Below, in pieces: positions 1 to 5,550 of a stretch of 5,656 nt of DNA. Under the pieces are notes generated by a model that made no database searches, was not told the origin of the DNA, and saw only the letters and a list, made by a program, of their open reading frames with translations. The stretch is from JACZSB01 sp965372015 (GTDB lineage: Bacteria; Fidelibacterota; Marinisomatia; SCGC-AAA003-L08; TS1B11). Numbering within the stretch: position 1 is the stretch's first letter; each line of letters starts with the position of its first letter. The translations under genes were made by a program, and so were the position numbers. Location: assembly GCA_965372015.1 (NCBI GenBank), contig CBDVAP010000156.1, positions 1 to 5,656 on the forward strand. The letters are read 5' to 3'.

Positions 1-302
1 GCCATGGACTCACCGAGGGTCTTACCGTTCTCCTCGGACACTAAGGCCGCCAACTCATCGGCATGACGCTCAAGCAGGTTGCGATAGCGGTAGAAAACCT
101 GCACCCGCTCCTTGATGGGCATTTCCGACCAGCCGGTGAAGGCCTCCTGGCCCGCACGGACGGCCTCGTCCACCTCCAGGGCCGAGGACAAAGGGACCTG
201 GGAAATCAAGTTACCGTCAATAGGGCTGAAGACGTCCATGGTTCCGTTTTGGCCGGGAGCATTCCGGCCCTGGATGTAATTAGTTACCGCCGGGTATTTC
301 AT
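1..302 (-). CDS. mmsA: N-terminal part of CoA-acylating methylmalonate-semialdehyde dehydrogenase-like protein (partial, runs off the window)
   Basis: The frame reads 100 codons from an ATG at 302 down to the window edge without a stop. The protein begins MKYPAVTNYIQGR and contains VFSPIDGNLISQVPLSS (residues 24-40), WSEMPIKERVQVFYRY (58-73) and EENGKTLGES (90-99). This is the N-terminal NAD-binding part of the aldehyde dehydrogenase superfamily. The NYI.G start, the VPLSS block and the PIKERVQV.FR/YR segment point to the MmsA/IolA branch. That enzyme converts methylmalonate or malonate semialdehyde to propionyl- or acetyl-CoA, with NAD and CoA, in valine or inositol breakdown. The catalytic cysteine lies outside the window, so the subfamily call rests on N-terminal similarity alone. 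AGGT lies 8 bases before the ATG as a modest ribosome binding site, and GAGGAA is 14 bases away. The product should be cytoplasmic and has no evident link to the secreted proteins nearby. Another aldehyde dehydrogenase subfamily is the main alternative. Confidence 0.8.
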   Translation of the reverse strand, partial: MKYPAVTNYIQGRNAPGQNGTMDVFSPIDGNLISQVPLSSALEVDEAVRAGQEAFTGWSEMPIKERVQVFYRYRNLLERHADELAALVSEENGKTLGESM

Positions 303-401
303 AGTTGTTTACCTGGTTCCTCGAAAACGGTTGATTAAATAGATTTCAGTTTGCGAAACAAGAAGCGAAGGTAAGGAGAAGAATGAGTTGGAAAAAAGGC
401 T

Positions 402-482
402 TTATTTCAGCAGCAACATCTCGAAAACAGCGTACACTCCGCAGTCCTCATCCCTATCAGCAGGATAATGCCCAGTCTGTCT
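402..482 (-). pseudogene. Degraded remnant of a T9SS C-terminal sorting domain
   Basis: Read on the minus strand, the frame ending at TAA (402-404) gives GHYPADRDEDCGVYAVFEMLLLK at its end, starting near 473. It fits a shortened version of the tails of the two intact neighbours. GHY matches the position of GYY/GNH, RDED matches WDGRD, GVYAV matches GIYIAR, and MLLLK-stop is identical. At DNA level, 16 of 22 bases at the extreme end match the end of the DUF3160 gene (2828-2849), counted by hand. The spacer residues between the blocks are missing, no NYPNPFNP motif lies upstream, and the frame is closed by a TAG at about 498-500. I read it as a decayed 3' end of a lost secreted-protein gene. 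Chance similarity is possible, because only short blocks match. Confidence 0.4.
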
Positions 483-545
483 AGTTCGGTTAGCCCCCTA
501 GAACGGAAAATGGGCGGCTAGTTGTATTGGGGAGGCTAAAACCTC

Positions 546-1310
546 CTATTCTTCGGCTTGTAATTCCGTAAGTCGCTTGTCGATGAGGTTCAACCATCCT
601 TTTCGTTTAAGTATACGGGACTTCCTTGCTCTTGCCAGGAATTTTATTTCGGTCCCACTGTTGCGGCCTGATGTTTTTACTTTTGCCAAATAAAAATTTC
701 TAGTTGTATATACACCAGTAAGCATGACAAAACCTACTTCCGCCGCCCTTGAAGCTGCTGGATGTTCAGCATAGTCTGGTGCAATTAACTTATGGTAGTG
801 CTGTTGAACCTCATCAGCATTTTTCACACCTCTTGATGTTTTAATTCTATAGTCACCCATAAATGCCATTTCACCAGAATCAACGACTACTTCAGTTAAT
901 TTGATTAATTCAAGGGGAAAATAGGTAGTCCACGCACCTGTCCCTTCGGCATCAATAGATACTGGACCAGCTATTGCAACCGTTTGTCTTGGGCTTTTAA
1001 TAGATATTGATCCAACAGCAACCGCGTAACGTCCCGGAGATGGATCGAGTAAATAATACTGGTTCATCCACCTGAAGTTTGACCAGAAACCCTCTTCCAC
1101 CTTGTATGTATTAACGCTATCCGGGAGTTTAATAAATAAGACCGAGTTAAACTTCGGGGGGTCGACTCGGTGTGGGCCTGAGTGCTCCCATAGTGAGATG
1201 CATAGTGCAGAGCTAGCCGAATCGCTAGCCGTTGGGACATTCAGAATAGTTGCACAACCAAGCAATCCAAAAGTCCCAAGCATAACGAGGATCCATTTTG
1301 GCCTAAGCAT
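546..1310 (-). CDS. Putative lipoprotein of unknown function
   Basis: This 254-residue protein starts MLRPKWILVMLGTFGLLGCA. A hydrophobic segment ends in the lipobox L16-L17-G18-C19, so signal peptidase II should cut before C19 and leave a lipid-anchored envelope protein. I do not recognise the family. The stretch YYLLDPSPGRYAVAVG (85-100), followed by EVVVDSGEMAFMGDY (140-154), resembles the PGRY...v.pGe..ylGd pattern common in small beta-rich bacterial lipoproteins; that is a fold-level inference only. The C-terminus (about 225-250) is strongly basic, with ARARKSRILKRKGW, which is unusual for the end of a lipoprotein. The start is supported by GAAGGGG, whose GGGG lies 6 bases before the ATG, and by a promoter just upstream. 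The gene is visibly AT-richer than its neighbours: 33% and 42% GC in two 60-base stretches (841-900, 961-1020), against 62% and 50% in two stretches of the DUF3160 gene. This may indicate acquisition from elsewhere. Confidence 0.85.
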   Translation of the reverse strand: MLRPKWILVMLGTFGLLGCATILNVPTASDSASSALCISLWEHSGPHRVDPPKFNSVLFIKLPDSVNTYKVEEGFWSNFRWMNQYYLLDPSPGRYAVAVGSISIKSPRQTVAIAGPVSIDAEGTGAWTTYFPLELIKLTEVVVDSGEMAFMGDYRIKTSRGVKNADEVQQHYHKLIAPDYAEHPAASRAAEVGFVMLTGVYTTRNFYLAKVKTSGRNSGTEIKFLARARKSRILKRKGWLNLIDKRLTELQAEE

Positions 1311-1344
1311 TTTATGCCCCTTCAGACAAATATTTCACAAAATA

Positions 1345-1374
1345 ATAATAGTACTATCATACTAGAATAGTCAA
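1345..1374 (-). promoter_or_regulatory. Sigma70-like promoter of the lipoprotein gene
   Basis: On the minus strand, TTGACT (1369-1374) is five of six to the -35 consensus. TATTAT (1345-1350) is five of six to the -10 consensus, and the spacer is 18 bases. Transcription would start near 1338, giving a leader of roughly 28 bases that holds the GAAGGGG ribosome binding site. A perfect 10-base palindrome, ATAGTACTAT (1348-1357), overlaps the -10 and could be an operator, but in DNA this AT-rich it may be chance. The site indicates that the lipoprotein gene is transcribed on its own rather than by read-through from the phospholipase-like gene. Confidence 0.55.
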
Positions 1375-1563
1375 TGGCATTCTTGCCTCACCATCTCAAT
1401 GAAAATGGTATCTGCTGCGCACTCTGCAGCGATCCTCCGATCTGGTCACCATTAGTCAAATTCTATCCCTTCGAAGGCGGTGGCCCCGCCCCGCTTTCTA
1501 CTAATTTAAGTACTTACAGCGGGATAGGAACGGGATTATGAGCATAACTATTTCAATAGCAAC

Positions 1564-1581
1564 CCCGCATACCGCGGGACT
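1564..1581 (-). repeat. GC-rich hairpin 3' of the phospholipase-like gene
   Basis: CCCGC (1564-1568) and GCGGG (1574-1578) form a 5-base stem with a 5-base loop. Read on the minus strand it is AGTCCCGC-GGTAT-GCGGGG, beginning 10 bases after the stop codon at 1592. It resembles the hairpin placed the same way after the DUF3160 gene. No T-run follows, so it is not a standard intrinsic terminator. It could protect the 3' end of the messenger or be a short dispersed palindromic repeat. Confidence 0.45.
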
Positions 1582-1591
1582 TTACGAATAA

Positions 1592-2710
1592 CTACTTTAA
1601 TAAAAGCATCTTGATGGACTTGGTATAGTCAGGCGTCGACAGCCGGGCGATGTATATGCCGGAGGGCAGCGGAAGGCCCTTGCCATCCCGCCCGTCCCAC
1701 GTTGCCCGATAGTAACCCGCTGGCTGAAGTCGATTGTCCACCAGCTTAAAAACCTGGCGACCAAGGATATCGTAAATGGTCAAGGTAACCGGGGCCGTCT
1801 CAGGGAGCTCATAGGCTACCGTAGTAACGGGATTGAAGGGGTTGGGATAGTTGGGATGCAAGGCAATGCTGGTCGCCGCTAGCTCATGGACCGTGACCTT
1901 AAGGGGATCATAGACCGGACTACCGGCATTTATCCAGGCTGTGTACCATATGCTGGCGAGATCAAGAATGGCCCGCTGGATGGCCATTGTGGTGATGGAA
2001 TCAAGCTCACCCCAGAGCATCTCGTAGTAGGTTTCGCCGTAGCTAGGATCAAGCTGGCTCGCCAAATCATCAGCGGCCATGATCATATCGATGTTGGGGT
2101 AGAGGACGTCGATGTAGCTAAAGACGGAATCAATCAAGTTTATCCAATATATCCCCGTGCTGTCCGGCAAAGGTAATTGATCCAGGTGCGCATTGACCAT
2201 GGTGGTTTCATACCTGCTATGTATGCCGTCGTTGCCCGAGTTCTGTCCGTTATAGTTCAAGGTGAGATGCAAGGGCTCATGTGAGTCGGCGACATAGTGT
2301 CCCAATTCGGCCGCAACCTGCTTGGCCTCTGCCCACCTGCCGTTGGCCATGAGGAAGGTCAGACTATCGGTCCAATTTTCGATGACCCAAGGAATGGTGC
2401 CGTATTGAATGACGACTTCTTCGCCGTAGAGCGCAACCATCTGATCCCAATCGTGAGGCAGCTGGCCGGTAAAAAATTCATCATAGTAATCAATATCGAT
2501 ATAGTGATAATACCCCGGCTGCGAATCCGTATCGGGGTCAGTGGCATGATCGGAGAGATAACTGGAGAAATGTTCAAAGAAGGTTGTTTCAACAGGCAGG
2601 TAATCCGCCGCATGCCCATTGATATACCGATGCGCACCCCATCCCCAGCGGCCACTTGCGGCCTGTAGAGGAATCGTAACCAACCATAATAAGAAACAGA
2701 TGTGCTTCAT
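1592..2710 (-). CDS. Secreted zinc-dependent phospholipase C / S1-P1 nuclease-like protein with T9SS type A sorting domain
   Basis: From the ATG at 2710 this is 372 residues. MKHICFLLWLVTIPLQAASG is a Sec signal peptide. The mature end WGWGAH matches the W1-x4-H6 spacing of P1 nuclease (W22, H27). Further candidate zinc ligands are D58 or D60 in HATDPDTD, H69 in YYHYIDID, H138 and D142 in GHYVADSHEPLH, H148, then H164 and E168 in HSRYE. The H...E ending follows Bacillus phospholipase C rather than the H...D of P1 nuclease. Such enzymes use three zinc ions to hydrolyse phosphodiester bonds in phospholipids or nucleic acids; the substrate cannot be told from sequence. Residues from about 283 to 372 form the T9SS sorting domain, with NYPNPFNP, WDGRDG, SGIYIARL and terminal KMLLLK. 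An upstream in-frame TTG at 2719 would add three residues. I prefer the ATG because it gives a normal MK- signal peptide, although no strong ribosome binding site is visible for either. The gene lies 117 bases after the DUF3160 gene and may share its transcript. Confidence 0.9.
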   Translation of the reverse strand: MKHICFLLWLVTIPLQAASGRWGWGAHRYINGHAADYLPVETTFFEHFSSYLSDHATDPDTDSQPGYYHYIDIDYYDEFFTGQLPHDWDQMVALYGEEVVIQYGTIPWVIENWTDSLTFLMANGRWAEAKQVAAELGHYVADSHEPLHLTLNYNGQNSGNDGIHSRYETTMVNAHLDQLPLPDSTGIYWINLIDSVFSYIDVLYPNIDMIMAADDLASQLDPSYGETYYEMLWGELDSITTMAIQRAILDLASIWYTAWINAGSPVYDPLKVTVHELAATSIALHPNYPNPFNPVTTVAYELPETAPVTLTIYDILGRQVFKLVDNRLQPAGYYRATWDGRDGKGLPLPSGIYIARLSTPDYTKSIKMLLLK

Positions 2711-2751
2711 GGTATCCAACCAATGTTTCGAGCCTTCGGGATCATCAGAGA

Positions 2752-2799
2752 CTATTTTAATAACAGCATCTTGATGGAGTTGGTGTACTGTGGTGTCAC
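2752..2799 (-). pseudogene. Orphan 16-codon end of a T9SS sorting domain
   Basis: On the minus strand, between the two secreted-protein genes, the frame reads VTPQYTNSIKMLLLK followed by TAG. The end of the DUF3160 protein is STPTYTSSVKMLLLK and that of the phospholipase-like protein is STPDYTKSIKMLLLK. At DNA level the 48 bases match the first at 36 positions and the second at 38, counted by hand, and many differences are synonymous. No start codon or preceding domain is present. The similarity ends abruptly upstream, where a GC-rich hairpin (2801-2815) takes its place. It is therefore a leftover 3' end of a former sorting domain, not a gene. Confidence 0.8.
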
Positions 2800-2800
2800 C

Positions 2801-2818
2801 CCCGCCTTTGGCGGGACT
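2801..2818 (-). repeat. GC-rich hairpin 3' of the DUF3160 gene
   Basis: CCCGCC (2801-2806), TTT, GGCGGG (2810-2815) is a perfect 6-base stem with a 3-base loop. On the minus strand it starts 9 bases after the DUF3160 stop codon and reads AGTCCCGCC-AAA-GGCGGGGG. It joins directly to the orphan sorting-domain end. No T-run follows, so it is not a canonical terminator. The similar hairpin at 1564-1581 has the same placement after the other T9SS gene, which suggests a recurring short palindromic element in this genome. Confidence 0.6.
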
Positions 2819-2827
2819 GGCTGTAAT

Positions 2828-5386
2828 CTATTTCAGTAAAAGCATCTTGACGGAGCTGGTGTAGGTGGGCGTCGACAGACGGGCGATGTAGATGCCCGAG
2901 GGCAGCGTGCTACCGGTAGCGTCCCTGCCATCCCAAACAACCTGGTGATTGCCCGGCCCCATGTTACTCTCTACCAACTTCACAACTTCACGCCCCCGGA
3001 TGTCACACACGATGATGCTCACGGCGGTGGCCCACGGTAGCTCGAACCTTATGCTGGTGGCCGGATTGAACGGATTGGGATAGTTCTGGGAAAGGCTGAA
3101 TTCATCCGGAAGTTTGTCGGAATTGCCGGTGGCCCCCAGATATGCTATCCCGGACAATTCTCTTCCCTGCTCCAAAGCATCGCCGTTGCCGTCCGCCAGG
3201 TAAATATTCACCCAATCGGGGCGAGCAGGGAGCTCATCCGCCAGTACGATATCCTCCCAGCGCTCATCGGTTAGGCGGTCGAAATTCTCGGTAATCTTCT
3301 CGTAGTAGGACATGACCGGGCCCACGTAGGCCATGGGCTGATAATCGTTGGAAGGCGCATCGGCCAGGAAGATCCCCAAGTTGATCTCGCCCACACCCAC
3401 ATGGAGTACCCGCCCAACCGGGTTTCCCCCTTCATCCGTTGGCTGAGTATGAACGTCCGCTACCAGGTAGTCTGCCACACCGGCGTTGGAGAAATCTCCG
3501 AAATAGGGTGTATAGAACAAGTCCAGATACCAGCCGCCAAATACTTCCGCGCAGCCGTCCCAACCGACGAAAAGCATCCGTTTGAGGAATTCAGCTTCCT
3601 CCACGGTAAACGGCTGCCGGTCCAGTTCCTTCTGAGCGATAGACCCCAGGGTGTCCATAATGGCCTGCATCCGTGGAAAATAGTAGGTAATGCTGGTGTC
3701 CTGGGTGATCTGTGTGAAGTAAGCGCCGGCTTTTTCCGCGAAAGACCCAATCTGCCGGTAAAATGCCGGGTAGGGCTCCACGTAGGAATGGGGGAAAGAG
3801 CACACTATTCCACCAGTGTAAGACTGCTTGGCGTATAGCAAGTTATCATGTCGCAATTGCGTCCAGGAAGCCAACTGGGTGTTCAGCTTCTGCTGGTGCC
3901 AGGCCGTGGTTTGCATGAATACGGGCAGAATGGTCTGATCCGCAGGCGGATTGAGCAGTCGGATGGCCTGCAGCCATACGTTATACAGCGATGAACCCCA
4001 ATAATCATCGTCGTAGGCCTCGACTAAGTATCTCATGGATGCCAACTGCGCCGAATAGGGATAACGATCCAGGTCAGACTTCAATAAAGGCAAGGCGTCG
4101 TCATTGCCCAAGGCAAACATGGCATCCAGCGGATCGGGCATCATCCTAAAGACCTTGGCACCCTGGTACACTATGCGGTCGTATACCACGTTTGAGAATA
4201 TATAGGAGTCTATGATAAAGCGCTGACCCATGAGGCGGTATGAGACGGGCAGCTGCACCGGTTCAGGACCGGGGAGGTAATCCCCCCTGATAAACATGGA
4301 CAGTATCTGTTGGCCATACTCAGGTGATGTCTTAAGGGCTTCCTGGAAAGTATCGAAAGTGGCATCATCCAGTAAATCGTCAGCCCCGGCCAATCCCTGG
4401 GCACCGATGAGAGCGGCGAACTCCGTGGGAGTCAGGTTATCACTCTCCCCCACCAAAAACTCGATGATCTCATCCAGCTGGTCCAGGATGGCCCCGCCGC
4501 CGGCCAACTGAACCAGTTCATCCATCATGACCGCGCCCAGGTTCATGCGGCGCAGCCCTTCCCGGGACAAACCCCACTCAGCAGGCGGATTCGCGAGAGC
4601 AAAATCGATGCGCCCCAGCCACATCATGCTCTTGAAGTAGGTCCCCAGTTCAGGATACTGGGTGTAATGCCCCCGGACGGTAAATTGACTGAAGTCGAGC
4701 TTTCTCGCGCCTTCCATGAATAGCGGCATACTGGTCATTTGCTCGGCCTGGACCGCCTCCCAAATGGCGTCAACTGCGGCAATGTCTGCATATTGGGGGT
4801 CCAATTGCGTCTCTTCCAACAACGATTTGGCGATGGTCACGTACAGGTCAACATCAGCCAGAGCATCGTGCAGAGCCGGATTAGACTGATAATTGGCCAG
4901 CAGTTGGGGATAGGCGGCGTGCAGCCCGCCCAGCAAATTTGCCAATTGGGGCCGCATGATACTTAATTCAATCCGGATCAGCAGATTGTCGTAGGAGGCA
5001 TGCAGAGCATGGAGTATGGCGTCGGTGGTAACGAATACCGGCAGGTCCTTGTGGAATATATCGTACAGGGCCGACCGGAAGGAATCAAAGGACAGGCGCT
5101 CGCTAACGGTGAAACGGCTTCTCTGCAGTAGGTCAAGTTCCGATTCAGTTAGTTCGTATTTGAGGATCGTGGAATCCAGGTAAGCAAATTCTTCTATTTG
5201 GATCGTATTCTCTATTCGACTATAATAAAGCGCTTGGGGAGCATGCCGCGCTAAGAGCGTTGCACTTTCCAGGTTCTTATTATCCTCTAGGAATTCTAGG
5301 TATGCCTCTGTGGTAAAGCCGCTTTGGGCGAATATGAGCACCGGGACGATAGCGCAGATTGGAATAATAAACTTGATGGTTTTCAT
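2828..5386 (-). CDS. Secreted DUF3160-family protein with T9SS type A sorting domain
   Basis: The protein has 852 residues. MKTIKFIIPICAIVPVLIFA, followed by Q21, is a Sec signal peptide with cleavage likely after A20. Residues from about 60 to 750 carry the conserved blocks of DUF3160 (Pfam family of unknown function): FVTTDAILHALHASYD (118-133), DFSQFTVRGHYT (231-242), MMWLGR (254-259), QRFIIDSYIF (388-397), SWTQLRHDNLLYAKQSYT (507-524), VADVHTQP (642-649), HVGVGE (662-667) and GPVMSYYE (689-696). The H, D and E residues in these blocks could bind metal or act in catalysis, but no activity is established to my knowledge. From about 765 comes the T9SS sorting domain: LSQNYPNPFNP, WDGRD (818-822), LPSGIYIARLSTP (828-840) and terminal KMLLLK. 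T9SS should export the protein across the outer membrane and normally removes this tail. The start has a weak GAGAAA ribosome binding site within an inverted repeat that touches the ATG. The frame is intact, with no sign of decay. Confidence 0.92.
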   Translation of the reverse strand: MKTIKFIIPICAIVPVLIFAQSGFTTEAYLEFLEDNKNLESATLLARHAPQALYYSRIENTIQIEEFAYLDSTILKYELTESELDLLQRSRFTVSERLSFDSFRSALYDIFHKDLPVFVTTDAILHALHASYDNLLIRIELSIMRPQLANLLGGLHAAYPQLLANYQSNPALHDALADVDLYVTIAKSLLEETQLDPQYADIAAVDAIWEAVQAEQMTSMPLFMEGARKLDFSQFTVRGHYTQYPELGTYFKSMMWLGRIDFALANPPAEWGLSREGLRRMNLGAVMMDELVQLAGGGAILDQLDEIIEFLVGESDNLTPTEFAALIGAQGLAGADDLLDDATFDTFQEALKTSPEYGQQILSMFIRGDYLPGPEPVQLPVSYRLMGQRFIIDSYIFSNVVYDRIVYQGAKVFRMMPDPLDAMFALGNDDALPLLKSDLDRYPYSAQLASMRYLVEAYDDDYWGSSLYNVWLQAIRLLNPPADQTILPVFMQTTAWHQQKLNTQLASWTQLRHDNLLYAKQSYTGGIVCSFPHSYVEPYPAFYRQIGSFAEKAGAYFTQITQDTSITYYFPRMQAIMDTLGSIAQKELDRQPFTVEEAEFLKRMLFVGWDGCAEVFGGWYLDLFYTPYFGDFSNAGVADYLVADVHTQPTDEGGNPVGRVLHVGVGEINLGIFLADAPSNDYQPMAYVGPVMSYYEKITENFDRLTDERWEDIVLADELPARPDWVNIYLADGNGDALEQGRELSGIAYLGATGNSDKLPDEFSLSQNYPNPFNPATSIRFELPWATAVSIIVCDIRGREVVKLVESNMGPGNHQVVWDGRDATGSTLPSGIYIARLSTPTYTSSVKMLLLK

Positions 5387-5406
5387 TTTCTCAAACCGTT
5401 GAGAAA
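5387..5406 (-). promoter_or_regulatory. Inverted repeat covering the ribosome binding site of the DUF3160 gene
   Basis: On the minus strand the 20 bases before the ATG read TTTCTCAA-CGGT-TTGAGAAA, a perfect 8-base stem with a 4-base loop that abuts the start codon. The only Shine-Dalgarno-like sequence, GAGAAA, is in the 3' arm, so the folded RNA would hide it. The stem is mostly A-U pairs and would be weak, so it could melt with temperature or under a passing ribosome. It could equally be a protein-binding operator in DNA. The symmetry is seen directly; the function is inferred. Confidence 0.45.
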
Positions 5407-5550
5407 CAAATTCTGACTTAAATGTACTTTAGATTATCGAAAAAACCAAATGAATTCTGGAATTTGAGATTGAAATGTGGCTCATAAAAGTGTCGCGATA
5501 ATCAATCCGGGCCGATGATGGCAATGATTTGGCCGGACTGCCGACAGACG

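Noticed and set aside
63..338. Open plus-strand frame of 91 codons
   Set aside because: It lies opposite the aldehyde dehydrogenase start, has no family resemblance, and is the antisense shadow of a well-supported gene.
531..546. GGAGG-CTAAAA-CCTCC hairpin overlapping the lipoprotein stop codon
   Set aside because: A 5-base stem with no T-run after it; it does not meet the usual form of an intrinsic terminator.
1399..1455. Short plus-strand frame starting MKMVSAAHSAAILRSGHH
   Set aside because: It has only 18 codons, no ribosome binding site and no known family.
1468..1477. Palindrome CCTTCGAAGG, considered as a tRNA T-arm or operator
   Set aside because: No cloverleaf can be built around it, and a single 10-base palindrome is expected by chance in sequence of this length.
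2297..2668. Open plus-strand frame of 123 codons
   Set aside because: It is antisense to the zinc-ligand region of the phospholipase-like gene; low-complexity isoleucine and proline runs mark it as a shadow.
3401..3838. Open plus-strand frame of 145 codons
   Set aside because: It is fully antisense to conserved DUF3160 blocks and shows no recognisable protein pattern.
5410..5450. Possible promoter for the DUF3160 gene (GATAAT, or TTGGTT with TACATT)
   Set aside because: GATAAT has no matching -35, and the other pair matches the consensus at only three and four of six positions.
5440..5466. Weak hairpin (CAAAT...ATTTG) followed on the minus strand by six T residues, possibly a terminator for the gene ending at 5551
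   Set aside because: The stem is only five A-U-rich pairs with a 10-base loop, and it lies about 85 bases past the stop, too weak to call.
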